A stretch of 64,000 bases of DNA from Combretum micranthum (GCA_024138025.1 JAMXBD010000058.1:682001-746000); one strand, 5' to 3'; counted from the first letter of the stretch, positions 46,456 to 61,093 are shown. Numbers and translations: made by a program. The notes: generated by a model not told the origin, from the letters alone.

Positions 46456-48000
46456 ATGACAATAATATATATCTAATTGATTATGCATGGGGTTCAAGAA
46501 TCCACTTGTTGCTTATGATTGCATTTGATTGATAACTCACTAAACCATGAGGGGAAAACAATTGTGTGGTGTTAATTGTGATTTATATAATATTGATTGT
46601 TTGAAAATGATATGTACCTCAACTAATAAGACATAATTCTTATTTGGCCTTTAAATGAATCAGACATGCATTGCATCATATAACGTTTGCATTGGTAAGG
46701 GTTCACGTCACGTATTAATATTTCGATTCTATAGCAGTACTTGATTGGGACCAGTGGGTCTACATGGAGGCCACTAGTAGGGTTGTTGACTTCATAGGAA
46801 CTAAGCAGGCACTAAAGGATGTCGCCCATGTTGGAGTCGGCTTTACAGATTAATACTTAGGGAGTTTCTGTGGTTCTGAAGGAAGTGGAGGGTTGGTAAC
46901 AGAGTAAGGGTTATTTTTTATTTTTCCTTATAAAAATAAAATACAATTATTTCTTTGATTATAAATGAACTTAAATAATTATAAAATTAATTGTAGATGT
47001 TGGGATTCTTTGGTGCGTGGGATTGTTTTGATACATACACAAAATGAGTTCAAAATGAAGTCTTCACTTTTTAGTCTTATCTAAGGAGTAGTTAGAGGCT
47101 ATGTCTCCATAAAATGAATTTTAAAGAAAATCCTCTCTCTTTAGCTAAGTCTAAGGGGAAGTTACAGGTTATTTTTCAATAAAAAAGTATTTCAAAATGA
47201 AATCCTCCTTCCTTGTCTATATCCAAGAGGTAGTTGATGGTTATATTTGTAGTATAAAAGAAATGATTTTTATGCTAAGAAAGATATGAGCTGAAAGCTT
47301 AAGGTTGAGTATGCACCCCTTTCCTTAGTTCATAATTCTCCTGAGCATGAATGACCTATATTTTGTCCTTCAACCCCTAAGAGAGAGTATAATCTCCATT
47401 GGTTTGGATTCTGGTTATCCAAGCTGTGCATATCATATGGATGAGTGTGCATTGCATATGTTTGTTAAATAAAAACTTGTTTGACACTTGTTTGTAATGT
47501 GATTTGGTTTCGTTATCCACTGAGCTATGATTAAGCTCACACCTCTATAGTGTTTTTATAGGAATAGCTGAAGCATTGGTTTTGGGGATAGGTTTGTAGA
47601 GGAGAATCCTTTAAGATAGAAGACGAGTTTGATATGAGAAACAAATAGATAGTATAGTTTATTTAAGTTTCAATTATTGTAAAAAGAGTTTAAATTATGG
47701 ATTAGATTTGTAATGTTGTAGTTTTAAATTTGTAAAACATAGATGATTTATTCTATTTTACTATTTGGTAAGGGATACCGATTCTCTGTGGTTCTAGTGG
47801 ACTATAGGAAATGAGATTTCCTTTATTTATCATAAATGTAATTTTATATTAGATGTTTATAAAGTAATTATTCAGGTAAATTCTTACAAACTCTGACTTG
47901 CAAGATGGTTATCATATTACGGGTGCATACGTTATATGACAACTTCAAGATATCCTTCTAGGCCCATTTTTAGGGTATGATAGGCCCACCAATCTGAAGA
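46456..48000 (+). repeat. Probable right part of the plus-strand long LTR, diverged
   Basis: Landmarks match the right third of the solo LTR at 56974-61093 in order: a CATATGGATGAGTG block near 47437, CACTGAGCTATGATTAAGCTCA near 47519 (compare CACTAAGCTAGTTATGCTTAAA near 60630), and TTACGGGTGCATACG near 47917. About 600 extra bases sit near 46850-47330, including three similar AAAATGAA...TCCTC...AAG segments. The terminus is not preserved. No coding sequence. Confidence 0.4.
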
Positions 48001-48005
48001 GAACC

Positions 48006-48985
48006 TATCACGCCCCAAAGGATACCCTAAACATAGTTGTTCGCCACATACGATATTAAAATTTAAGAATGACTACCTTTGCCATGCGAGAGGTTTGATA
48101 TCATAGGTAAGGCGCACAATTCTGCAATAGGAGATGCTGGTGGGTAGTTTAGTTTAAGCAAGTAATGTAAAGCATGCTAGAATCTAGATAAATATTAACC
48201 CACATAATATAATTCATAAGTTCATTACAAAAGCCTTAGGGGCATTCCCCTACTAAAATCTTCAAGGATCAAATCATAAAATCTAAGTGTTATAATAAAC
48301 TTAAAAAATATCACCAAAAGACTTTAAAGGAAGTCTAATCTAGGTCCATGATTGGATTTCCCCCCAGTGTAAGCGGTACTAGCTTAGTAAGAACATTCCC
48401 AGTTTGTCATATTTAGAACAAAAGATATCAAACAAGTTTAATTATTCAAGCAAGTGAAATGCAACAAACACATGAGCATACAAACATATGGTTTTCCTGG
48501 AACCATATATTCAATGAATTTAATGCCCTTTATTCGGGGCTGGGTATACCGACCAATTACGACCAACAAATAAATTTTATAGCTCTTATCGGCTACTATT
48601 TGCCATAAAAAATATGTAATCTTACCAACTATTAGTTGCCACATGCAGATACTACCGGTTATGCCGACCACCACTATTATACACTTGTCCCACCAAATGT
48701 ATAATAGCGAATGCAATGTGACTCGATTTGTGAAGTGCATGAATCAATTTTATTAAAGTCTATCATTTAGTTATATTATTTTAAGGGTGATCATACAATT
48801 TTCAGATACTTCAACATGGTAGTAGAGCATACAATTCATTATATGCAATTCAAGTCTCGATATGCTTAACATGAATTCACTAATCATTATAAATCATATG
48901 TAATTTTCCATTTTATCTTTCTTCTATTTCTAGTGCTACTAAATTACAAGCACAAACATGAGTATGGAAAATAAGGGAAGTCAAC
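48006..48985 (-). repeat. 3' LTR of the minus-strand chromovirus, distal part
   Basis: Starts TATCACGCCCC (a G-to-A variant of TGTCACGCCCC) after GAACC. It continues through the usual end landmarks in reverse (GGGGCATTCCCCTACTAAAATC near 48239). It is interrupted at 48985 and continues at 54042; together about 3.6 kb. Confidence 0.75.
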
Positions 48986-51900
48986 TGCCATGCCTCGAGG
49001 GGTATCCTAAATATGGCAGCCCATCGTACACAATATCAAAGCCTAGGAATATCTTCCATAGTCACACAAAGGCATCCATATCTTACACAAGGCGTATAAC
49101 ACATAAGAAGGAACACACCGGAGTAATGTAATTTACTTTGATAACAAATAAGAAACAAGGCAAGAGGAATGCTTAACGTAAAACATATGTAAAGTCAATT
49201 CCAACTCTTAGGGGCATACCCCCGCTAATGTCTTTAAGATTACACAAATACATTTCCTAGTGATCTCTCAAAAATATATAATTCATAAAGAAGCTTCATG
49301 AAAGTAAATCATCTTATGTTTCCACTTCTTTCACAATAGCTCAAGGATTCGCCAATGATTTCCTTAATATTCCAATCCTCGAACGTGACCACAAACATAC
49401 CTATTTCAATAAAAGCCTATAGGGATGTAAGCTTACAATGAGCTTAGTGAGATATTCCCTTTTTATTCGCATCATGATTTCAAACAAGTTTATTTATTTT
49501 CATGCATACGCTATGCATGCTATGCAACAATCACATGATTTCACAAATATATATGGTTATCCGAAGACCATATATAGAACGGATTTACCTATTTGTGTCA
49601 AGGGTTGGGGAATGGTAATTGAAAGTCTTCATGATCTTCTGCTGCTAGTCCCTGGGCACTTTGCTCTCAGCGATCGATCTACGCGACTCATCTTTAGAAT
49701 GTATCCCCGGTACACCTTAGTTTCCTAAGAATGAGCACAACCATGAGCTATTTTGTCCTTAGACCTTTCGGTTCTTTGCGTAGGAGTAGCAACTTTTGAC
49801 ATATGACTCGATGGATGCAATGCATGTCCATTTAATTTATATCGAAGTTAAGTATGATTAAAGTATACTTAAGGGCGATCAAACAATCATCATACACACA
49901 TAAACAACATGTAATATTAATGATAAACTCACGCAAACATTTATGGGTTCCGATAAGCTTAGCATTCATTGTCATACATATGTAAGAGCATATACATATA
50001 AACCCATGCCCCATGTATGTTCATTTTATCTTGTACCTATAAATCTAGTACAACTATCTACAAGCACAAGCAAGGTAATGAAATTAGGAGGAAAACCCAC
50101 TCGTTCATATCGCAATCTTCTTAGTCATAGTAATTCTCAAGAAGGGAAATCTCGTATTCTTCATCACTTAGATAACAGAAATACCTGGGATGAGTATTTC
50201 ATAGAAGTTCTACTTAGAATTTCTAATTCTATTAGCTTATTTTCGTCAAAAATTCAGATTATGTGAAATCTCAACTTAAAATGGCCATAACTTGCTCATT
50301 TTAACTTAGAATTTTGCATATAAGATGTCGTTTTCTACTTACTCGAAGATATCTATCTATTTCTGAGATTATTTTAACATTTGAAGTCATTTAAGTTAGA
50401 AAACGAGTTGGCACAACTCTAGCACAAAAATTCTAGCCTCAATTTTATTTTTTTCTCAATTTTATTTCATCCAAAATTCTATAGCAAACATATAAATATT
50501 TATATAGTTGAAAAATCCTTTTATATATATATATATATATAGACTCATATTATATGCATGATTTTATTGATGTTGTCTTAGAAATAAAATTTGTAAATAA
50601 TTTTTATGAAAGTTAGAGTTTAGTGAAGTGTTATTCTTTGACTTGTAAATATGTGATTCGATTAACAAGAAAAATCATAGTTTAATATATGTATTTTTTT
50701 AAAGGTCTTATATTTATTCACAAATTCTTACTTAACGATTTGTTTTATATAACATGGTTTTGGGATAAAAACCCAAGTGTAGTTTTATTTAAAGAATTTC
50801 TCAAGTTTGATTTTTTCAACAAAATTCTAATTCTTAGATTTGTAAATGTGAAACTCAATTAAAGACATTCATGTTTCCATATTTATTTTGAGTTCATGAA
50901 TATCTTATTTTTATGCTAAACTTTTTTAACTAATTATTTTATGAAACATGAACCTTTATGTGATTGCGAGGAAAAATCATCTTAAGTTATATAAAAACAT
51001 TTTAAGTTCTAGCTTATGAGAAAAATTAAAAGAATAGCTTATTTTAAATTCTTATTATCATAACAACTCTTTTTTAAATCCACAATTTTTCAATACATGG
51101 ACCTTTGTTGGAAAAATCCCATTTCCTTAATTTCATAAAAGAAAATGGATTTTTACTTCATAAAACTTAGTTCCTAAAGCTTTAAACCGATTTATTCTTA
51201 AGTGGATTTTTAACTAGTGAGTTGATTTTAAACATGACTTAGAAAAATTGTTTGGTTCTTAGGGTTTGTTAAAGTGTTGGTGAAAATCTTATAAATAAGT
51301 TTTTAGAAAAAAATTGTACATAAAGAATTTTCAACCTTAACGTTTTATATGAAAATTTTATTTTGGTAGTTTGAAAAGAGATTAGAGATCTACTTAGTTA
51401 AACTTTTAAAAAAGTCATAATAACAACACTAAAATCTATTATGAACTTGTCTAAAACTTTTGAAAAGAATTGTGTTAAAATATAGATCTAAGTTTTAATG
51501 AAAATTTTAAAGAGTTTAATTCTTATTTTCTTTATTAAAGAAAGAAATACTTTTATTTTACTTAGACAACAACAAGATGATCGTGCATGAATATGAACTT
51601 GTAGTTAAGTACCATGAACAAAATAGTTCATATAAAAGATAAAAAACATATATATTAGATAAGCGCATAACAAAAGTCAGGTATTGGGAAGTCTTAGCTT
51701 AACTAGTGAGTTGATTTTAAACATGACTTAGAAAAATTGTTTGGTTCTTAGGGTTTGTTAAAGTGTTGGTGAAAATCTTATAAATAAGTTTTTAGAAAAA
51801 AATTGTACATAAAGAATTTTCAACCTTAAGGTTTTATATGAAAATTTTATTTTGGTAGTTTGAAAAGAGATTAGAGATCTACTTAGTTAAACTTTTAAAA

Positions 51901-54041
51901 AAAGTCATAATAACAACACTAAAATCTATTATGAACTTGTCTAAAACTTTTGAAAAGAATTGTGTTAAAATATAGATCTAAGTTTTAATGAAAATTTTAA
52001 AGAGTTTAATTCTTATTTTCTTTATTAAAGAAAGAAATACTTTTATTTTACTTAGGCAACAACAAGATGATCGTGCATGAATATGAACTTGTAGTTAAGT
52101 ACCATGAACAAACTAGTTCATATAAAAGATAAAAAACATATAAATTAGATAAGCACATAACAAAAGTCAGGTATTGGGAAGTCTTAGCTTATATCAAGAC
52201 TTCTCGGACTTAGGCATAGGCAATTTTTTTAAGAAAATAAGAAAACAAATAAGAAAATCATGGAAGTCTTAGATTTATTTCAAGACTCCCTAGGCTTAGA
52301 TTATAGAAAAGTCCAAAAAGAAAAAAAAATTATTTTGACTTAATGATGACAAATCTAAGACTAGAAAGATTAGTCTTAATGAAATTGCATGAAATAAATA
52401 AATAAATTACAATAAAGAAATAAATAAATTGCATGAGCATAAATAAAAGTTATGTTAGTGAGCTTATATGCTCTAAGATATATTTATATATATATATATA
52501 TGTTTACTAACATATAGGAGTTAGATTAAAAATAAGAATAAATTAATATAACATAATAGCAATAAAATTTTTGCATGAAAAAGAACAAGAACAAGACATG
52601 AATATAGTATTGCTTTCATAACACTCATAGGTTTAGGAAACACACACCATAGTCATGTTAAGTTACATGACGTGAAAAAAAGATTTTGGGAATTTTTACC
52701 TAAGGTTAATGGAGGATTTGAAGGTAGAAGAAACAAATGGATAGTATGTTTGATTTTTTTCTTAAAGAGAAGTGGATGGTAGAGAGTGTTTGTGAGAGAA
52801 TTTTTAGAGAGAAAGTTGAGAGGAGAATTTGGTAGAGTTTTGGTATGTTTTATGAGATTTGTAAAAGAGATGGAGGGAAAATGGGGTATTTATAGATAAA
52901 TGTGGAGGGAAGTTGTTGTAATAAAATAAATTTAAAAGAAAAAGAAGTTGAGAGAGAGAGGGGAGGGTGGCTGGCGGTATAAGAGAGGGAGGAGAGAGGA
53001 GAGAAAAAAAAATATTTTGATAATTAAAAGTAAAGAAGTGTAAGAGAAGTTTAGTAAAAAGTTGTATTGAAAATAAAAAATTATAAGAAATAGGAGTATA
53101 GGTTGTAAGAGTAGGTAGTAAGAAGAAATAGAAAAAGATTAATAGTCGTGAATAGTAGACTAAACAAATAAAATACCAGTAGTAATAAAAATACGCACAA
53201 ATGAGTTATATAAGATATTTTTAGATTCCGAAAAACTCTAAAACTGATATTTTTGGAATCCTCATATTATTACAAGTCTAACAGCAAAATCGGAATATTT
53301 TTACTTGTCGGTGCACAGAGACATAGTTTTTTATATTTGTTCCTATTCGGGTCCAAAACGAACTAAATTTTGACGAATCTGATATTTTTAAGCTTCACTA
53401 TATTATTATGAACTATAACCTATTATTACCTTAAATTTATTGTTTAAGGGTTTAGAGCACGAGATTGCTGGATATAGTCTTACTAGGGCTTGCTGCTGGC
53501 CTAATTGGCTTAATTGACCTTTAGGGATTCAATTTTAATTCCGGCTTTAAGTTTTACTCGCAAGATTATAAAATTTTAGGATTTATGATTGTTTCATATT
53601 TTTGGTTCAAAATTTAAGTTTTTACTTTATTTTTATGATTTATTTAGTATTGAACAATTCTGGGGATTGTTTAATCGAGTCTAGGGTTATGGATTGACTC
53701 TGTTTGACTTTTGATGGCAATTGAAAATTTCTATTCTAAAAATTCACCGAAGGATTTATGATTTTAGCATTTTTTCACTGAATGTTATTTAGATATATCG
53801 TCTTGATTTGCGTATTAGAGATCAGATAGATTATTTGTTTCACGTACGAATTTCGAATAAGATAATTATTAAATATTTATTTTTATTTTTAAAGGTTCTC
53901 TTTTTCTTAAGGTTTTAGAAATTTCGTATTTTGATCTTGTTTAGGATTTGGTTTTAACCTAGGTAAGTTTTTAGGGTCTTGGTTTCCGTATTTAAACCTA
54001 GGATTATTTTCTAAAAATTTTGAAAATCTTAGGGGTTCACA
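48986..54041 (-). repeat. Minus-strand solo LTR inside the chromovirus LTR
   Basis: Left end TGCCATGCCTCG (decayed TGTCACGCCCCG); right end AGGGGTTCACA, the reverse of TGTGAACCCCT, one change from the family start. The flanks TCAAC (48981-48985) and TAAAC (54042-54046) fit an aged 5-bp target duplication. The 5.06 kb includes a 489-bp tandem duplication. No internal genes, so a solo LTR. Chance ORFs only. Confidence 0.75.
51212..52190 (-). repeat. Near-perfect tandem duplication of 489 bp
   Basis: 51212-51700 and 51701-52190 are direct copies from AACTAGTGAG to AGTCTTAGCTT, differing at about six positions including one extra A. Related LTRs (for example 61170 onward, reversed) have this segment once. 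This is a recent local duplication within an old solo LTR, or an assembly artefact. Confidence 0.93.
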
Positions 54042-56657
54042 TAAACTCACTCGACCTTGTCTTAATAGTAGCTTTCTTAATCAAAATAATCATCGGGGTA
54101 GCAAACGTCGTCCTCTTCGTTTCCTAGACAAAGGAAATACCCATAATGAGTATTTCATAAAATTTCTGCTTTAATTTTCTAAATCTGTTTTCTGTTTGCA
54201 GTAAAGTTCGAATTTGTGGAAATTCCAACATAAAATGGTCATAACCTGCTCATTTTAACTTGGAATTTCGTATATTATATGTCATTTTCTACCTACTTGA
54301 AAAGATCTATCTATTTCTAAGGTTATTTTATCAGAAAAAGTCATTTGAGTCTTGAAATGGTTCAGTAAGAATCACCATGAATTTTCCAGCCCTTGACAAC
54401 ACAATTTTCTAAACTTTTCTTCACCAAAAAATCCTTAAGCAAAAATATAGATATGTACATGATTGGGAAAAAATCTTTTTTATACATAAATAGACTCATA
54501 TTTCATGCATGATGCTATTGGTGTTGTTTAAACAATTATTTTTCATAAAACAACTTCTCTTATGGGTTTGAAAAATTGGACTTTGACAAATTTTCTTTAA
54601 GTGGTTAGAACGAAAACTATGAATTCTTAGGTTATTACAAATAAGTGTTTTTTTTATATTTTTAATTTCCTAATCCATCAATGATAAATTAACTTTCCAT
54701 AGAAGATTTGATTCTTTAAGTTATCTACAAATTTTATTTCTAGTGATTGAAAATAGAGTTTTAAAAAATTTTCTTAAGTTATTAATAGTCTCTAATCTCA
54801 TGAGTTGTGTTGCATGTATATTTTCTCTTCATATTTATGTTCTTCTATTTCTTAACAAATAAGTTTATCATTTTTAAAACTCCTTTCTTTAGCCAATTTT
54901 ATTACTCTAAGTAGGTTTATAAACTAGTGAGTGGATTTTACCTTAACTTTGAAAGCTTGTTTAGTTCTCGGTGTTCATCATGAAGCCGATAAAAATTCTC
55001 ATAAATAAGTTTTTATGAAAAATTTGTATAGCAAAGAATTATCAACATTAAAATTTTAAACCAAAATTTTCATGTTACCATTTAAAAAAAAAGTATCTAT
55101 TTGTTTAGCTACATCGTTGAAAAAATCATTATTATTAGTACTTTTAAAATTCATGATGAGCTTGCCTAAGTTTTTGAAAAGAATTTATTAAAAACAATCT
55201 TTAAATTTTTTATGGGAAAATCCTTGCTAAGTGACAAAAATTCATCCTAAAAGAGAGTTTAATCTTGTTTTTCTTTATTAAAGAAAAACCCCTCTTTATT
55301 TTTGTTGGGACAATATCAATATGGTTATGCATGAATGTGAATATATAGTTATGAGAAAGATAAGAATATCACATAATAAGATAGAAAGAGATATAAGAAG
55401 CATAATAATAAGGTCAAGTATTGGGAGCTTTAGCTTCATAAAGGCATCCAAACTAAGAAAAGGCTAGTTCTAAAAAGAAAAAAAAAAAGCACAATAAGAG
55501 CAATAAGAGTAAGAGTATATTAGTAAGATGTTAGATTAGTGAGCTTTCATGCTCTAAGAAATATAGATATATATAATGATATATATAGAGTTAGATTAGG
55601 AGCAATAATAACAACAACCTAATAATAACAAAATAATAACAATAATAACATAATGAGAGTTTAAGCATGAACAAGACGAAACCATGAACATATTGTTGCT
55701 TCTTTAACACTGTGGTCATGTAATGTTGCATGACATGAAGGAGAAATATTATAAATATTTACCTAAGGTTTAGGTATTGATGGATGAAGAAGAAATTTTC
55801 TTGGTGGTTGTGTGGAGATGGTAATGGAATAAGAGGAATAGGGAGTTGGGAAGGATATTGTTTGTAGAGAAATTTTGTAGAGAGAGTTTTGTAGAGAGGA
55901 TTTGGTAAAGTTTTGTTATGCAAAACGAAATGTATAAAAAAAATGGAGGGAGAGGGGGTATTTATAGATTTGTGGAGGAAAATTAGATGTAATAAAATAA
56001 AATAAAAAAGAAAAGAAAATAGATAGTAAGAGAGAGAGGGGGGTACTGGACTTGTGAGGAGGGAGGGAGATAATTTATTGAATTTGTATTTTTATAATAA
56101 AAAGTGATTAAGATGTGAGATGTGGGTGATGTAAAGTTGTATTGAAAATAACTGTATGGGTAGTAAGAGTAGGTAGTAAGAAAAAGTAGAAATAGATGAA
56201 TAGTAATGAATAGCGTAGAATAATAACATGAATAGTAGACAAGTTAAATTAATATTGTTAGTAAAGAAAATACGCGTAAAAGTACGATATATGATATTTT
56301 TAGTAACCGAAAAATTATAAAACTAATATTTTTGGAATCCTTATAATATTATGAGTCTAACGGTATCATCGAAATATTTTACTATCCCAAGCCCCGAGAT
56401 ACGTTTTTTGAGAACTAATTCCGTTCAAGTTTGGAACGAACTAAATTTTGACGAATCTAATCTTTTTAAGATTTTTTATATTATTACGAACTATAATCTA
56501 TAATTATCTCAATTTTATTGTATTAGGGTTAGGAATACGGGGTTGTTGGATCTAAATACTAGGGTCTGTTATAGACTTTATTGACTTTTAGGGTTTTCGG
56601 TTTACTTTTGATTCTAATGTTTAAGCATAAACTTAGCATAGAAGCTAAGGGTTTACA
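54042..56657 (-). repeat. 3' LTR of the minus-strand chromovirus, proximal part
   Basis: Ends at 56657 with GGGTTTACA, the reverse of TGTAAACCC. Minus-strand TATA box near 55959-55966. The AATGGTCATAACCTGCTCATTTTAA segment near 54233 matches the conserved block of all long LTRs here. Confidence 0.78.
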
Positions 56658-56973
56658 ACCTACCCTTCTTAAAGAAAGTTTTGTCCTCAAAACTTGACTT
56701 GCATACCTGATTTGTTAAATAACTTCGGATATCTCCATTAAATCTCCCCCTTAACTTCCCAAGTGGCTTTTTCATAGGAATGATTCCTCCGCAGAACTTT
56801 GACGTACTTAATTTCTTTGTTCCTCAACTTCTGAACCTTTCGATCCAAGATTTGAACTAGGTGTTCTTCAAAGGTAAGGTTTTCCTTCAACCGTACCAGT
56901 TTAAGCTACGATCCGATCAGGGTTAGGTACATGTTTTCTCAGCAATGAGACATGAAACACATTATGTACACCT
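56658..56973 (-). pseudogene. int: Chromodomain end of a minus-strand integrase, with polypurine tract
   Basis: Reading the minus strand, the frame pieces give HNVFHVSLLRKHV, then after breaks NKEIKYVKVLRRNHSYEKAT, a chromodomain core like that at about 25740-25820. A stop lies near 56720-56735. The purine-rich AAGAAGGGTAGGT just before the LTR (56658-56670 reversed) is the polypurine tract. The coding continues at 61098 across the inserted solo LTR. Confidence 0.8.
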
Positions 56974-59900
56974 TGTAAGCCCCGAATTTTTCGAGAATGG
57001 TTTTGGAATACCAAATCGAAACCCTAAAGTTTGACCCAAGTTGAAACCAAACTTTAATCAATTTCGACATGGGATTTCATAGGAGAATTTTCAAAAACAA
57101 AAATAGAAAGTCCAATAATCGTTCAATTCGAAAATCCAAACATGAGAAGATCCATCTATCCGATCCCTGATATAAACCTCTTAAATTCTAAGGTAAAGTT
57201 GGATTAAACCCTAATCCTAGTCAAACCGGAACTTCAAAAGTCAACAAAGACTAAGACAATCAAACAATTTCAACTCCGGCAATCCCTCGTTTTCAAACCC
57301 TAGAAAACGAAACTAAGTTAGTGGCTTAAAATAGTTCGTAATAATATAGGGTAACGTAAAAATATTATATTCGCGAATTTCGAGTGTCTTCGGACTCAAA
57401 TAAGATCAGTTCTTGAAAAGCATGTCCCGGAGCTCAGAATAATAAAAATATTTCTTAACACCAAAAGACTCGTAATTAAATAAGGATTTTAAAAATATCA
57501 GTTTTAGAATTTTTCGGTAACTAAAAATAACAGATATAGCTCATTTACGCGTATTTTTATTACTACCGGTATTTTATATGTCTAGTCTACTATTCATAGT
57601 ACTATTCATACTATTCATTACTATTTCACTATCTCTACTTTTTCTTATACCTATTTCTTACTACCTACATACCTATTTTCTTACTTTTTACTTTTCCAAT
57701 ACAACTTTATTCACATTAAACCTTACACATTATTTCTTTTCTTTACAAAAAATCGCAAAACAAATAAAAATCCTCTCTCTCCCTCTAGTACATGCGCCGG
57801 CCTCCCTCTTCTTTTCTTATTATTATTTTCTTTTCTATTTATTTTATTACATCAAAAATTCACTCCAAAAAATCTATAAATACCCCCTTCTTCCTTCATT
57901 CTTTCACACATCCATTTTACATAACAAAACTCTACCAAAATACTCTCTCGAAACCTCTCTCCAACCATTCCCTCTCAAAATACTCTCTATCAAATTCTAC
58001 TCTTCAAGAAAAGCAACAAAAACATACTACCCATTCATCTCTTTTCAAATCTTCCATTAACCTTAGGTAAAATCCTACTTAAATTTCTTCATCATGTTCA
58101 TACAACTTAGCATAAGCTTAGTGTATATTTCTTAGGCTCATATGAGTTAAAGAAGCAACAATATGTTCATGTTTTGTTTTTCGTTCATGTTCCTATTTTA
58201 CATTATGTTGTTGTTATTATTGTTATTATTTTTGCTCTAGTCTAACTTATATAATATTATGTATACTACGTATATATATTTATTTAGAGAATATAAGCTC
58301 ATTTGTTATTTATTTATTTTTAAGTCTTGCAATTTATTTATTTACTTGTTTTATACAATTTATTAAGACTAGTCTTTCTAGTTTTAGACTTGTTCATATC
58401 AAGTCAAAACAACTTTCTTTTCTTTTCTTTACTTTTCTTTTGGGATTAGTCCATTCTTAGTCCCAAGTTGCCTTGATGAAGCTAAGGCTACCAATACATT
58501 ACTGTGATACCTTGATGAAGCTAAGGTTCCCAATGCTTGACTATTTATGTTCATTTACTTACAAGTAATTCTTTTTATCTTATTATGTATTATCTTTACT
58601 TTTACATTGGTACATATTCATGCATGATTATAATATTGTTGTCTTAAGTAAAAATAAAAATGGGTTCTTTCTTAAATAAAGAAAAAGAAAACTAGATTTC
58701 TTGACAAAAGAAATTTCAATAAAAAAGATCTAAGTTTTGTTTTTAACTCTTTTCAAAGGATAAGCTAATCATAATTTCTAGAAGAAGTAGTAAGGTAGAT
58801 TTCTTCAAAATAATAAAAAGAATTCTTTTCTTTTATAAACCAAACTTAATACTCCATAAAGATAAAATTTTTAGTCTTAAACTTAAGATTTTAACTCAAC
58901 CATATCTTTTATAAGACTTAAAAAGGTTCATTATAGACTTTGAAAATCACATACTAAGAAAGCCTCTTCAAAACTTAATTTTACATGTTATTATTCTCTT
59001 TTCAAAATCAAAACAAATTCTGTTAAGTTCTAAGGTTAACAATTCTTTATTAAGAAAGCTTTTCTTATATACTTTTCCAAGGAGATTATTCTACCATTTA
59101 ACAAATATTAAGAATAAAACAAGTTTTCAAACAAAGATAGAATCAACTCACTATTTTGAAAACCAACTTAGAAAATGAAATTTGCCAAAAAGTAAAGTTT
59201 TAAAGGTATATCTATTTTCTAAAGAAGAGAAATAATATAAAAATATGAGGAAAATATACATTTGACACAACTTCAAATATTTGAAACTTAAAGAATATTT
59301 TGAAAAGCTTATTTTCAATCACTAGAAATAAAGCTTGTAAATAACTTAAAGAACCAAATTTTTGAAAATGAATTTACTTTGAAAAATGAGAAAATGAAAT
59401 TATAATAAGAAAACATTTACTCATAACAACTCGGATATATTTTTTTCCTTCTAAAAATTCAACAAGAAGAAACTCTCAAAAGTTTTATCTTTTAAAATCA
59501 TCAAGGACAAATTGTTTATGAAATATCAATATTGAGACAACACTACAAAAATCATGCATACAATATGAGTGCCTATATATGATCAAAGAATTTTTCAACT
59601 ATATATATATCTATATATTTTGCTTAAGGATTTTTTAGTAAAGTAAAGTTTGGAAAAATCATATTTTATGAACGATAAATTTGTAACTATTTTGTAACGT
59701 AGTATTTTCCAACCCAAATGGCTTTTTATGACAAAAATAACCTTAGAAATGGACAGATCTTTTCGAGTAGATAAAAAACGATATGTTATAAGCGCAATTC
59801 CGAGTTAAAATGACCAAGTTATGGCCATTTTAAGTTGCAATTACCTTCTATGCGAATTTTGACGATCTTATGACATAAGTTTTGATATGTACCATAGAAT

Positions 59901-61093
59901 CAACAAGAAATACTCATCATGGGTATTCTTCTTGATTAGGTGAACCCGAGGAGGAGTATTCATACCCGGAGGATTATTTTGGTTAGTGGATTTACCGATC
60001 GACTCATCCATAATAAAGATAGATCCTCATAGCCAAGTAAGTTCGTTTTCTACTTTTTACGTACTTGGTTGTGTTTGTAGCTGGAGGCACTAGAAGTAGG
60101 AAAAGATGAAAATGAATTATGTATGATAATATTGGTTGAAAGAATGTTAAGCATACCGAGGCATGAATCGTTGTTAATTATCTTATATTTTACTATTATA
60201 CTGTTAGAGTGTGTGTAAATTCTATGATCACCTTTAAATTACTCTAAATCATATACTACGAATTATATTAACTGATTCATGCATATCACGTAGTTAGTTT
60301 CATTGCATGAGCTGCTATTCTCGATGGGACAACAGTGTAGTAGCCAGGTATGCAGTATCTAGAAAGCTGCAAGATGGGCGAATAGGAGCCTGAAAGAACT
60401 ATTTGATGGGCGAGTAGGCGCCTGAAATAAACTACATGAGTTGGATTTAAAGATGGGTTTTAAAGAGCCTGGAAAACCTAACTCTGAATGGATGGGTAAA
60501 TCCATTCAAACATATGATTTCCGGTAGATCATATGTATTGCGTAATTACTTACTTGATGCATTCATATGCTTGTTTAATAACTTGTTTGAAATTATTTAT
60601 ACAAGTACGTTGATTTAGGAATATTCTCACTAAGCTAGTTATGCTTAAACTCCGATAGACCTTTGTTGTAACAGGACTATATCCTTCATGACCGATGACT
60701 ACATATACCCGAACGGAATTTTGATTTAAGGAGCTTCTGGGAATCTTCTGAAGATCTTAGGTTAATTATCCTTTAATATCTTTTGGTGTTAGTATTATTT
60801 GGTTGTGGGAAAGATTAAGTTGTTATTATGATTGTTTGGAGAATTATAAGAGAAAACCCTTAAGATGATGTAAGGATTATATTCTCTTAATGATAAATTT
60901 GATGTTTATTTAGATTCTTGTATTGCTGTATTTACTATCTCAATCTATACATCCCATCGGTGTCTCCTATTGTTGTGATAGACGCCTTACATATGGTGTT
61001 GAAAACTTTCGCATGACTTCGGGAAGTCATTCTTAAGTTTTAATACCGTATGTGGCGAACTGCCACGTTTAGAGTACCCTTCGGGGCGTGACA
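56974..61093 (+). repeat. Complete plus-strand solo LTR, 4.1 kb
   Basis: TGTAAGCCCCG at the left end, GGGGCGTGACA at the right end, with a perfect target duplication CACCT at 56969-56973 and 61094-61098. The interrupted sequence is a minus-strand integrase tail. It has a TATAAATA box at 57875-57882 followed by a CT-rich leader. It is the best reference copy in the window for this LTR family. ORFs at 57578-58070 lie in low-complexity T/C-rich DNA and look fortuitous. Confidence 0.93.
57875..57882 (+). promoter_or_regulatory. TATA box of the 4.1-kb solo LTR
   Basis: TATAAATA followed by CCCCCTTCTTCC. The context is shared by the LTRs at 43381 and 61170, which supports a real core promoter. Confidence 0.7.

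Noticed and set aside
57578..58070. ORFs of 160 and 92 codons rich in Phe, Leu, Ser and Tyr
   Set aside because: They lie in T/C-rich low-complexity LTR sequence around the TATA box. Hydrophobicity follows from base composition, and equivalent LTRs do not keep the frames.
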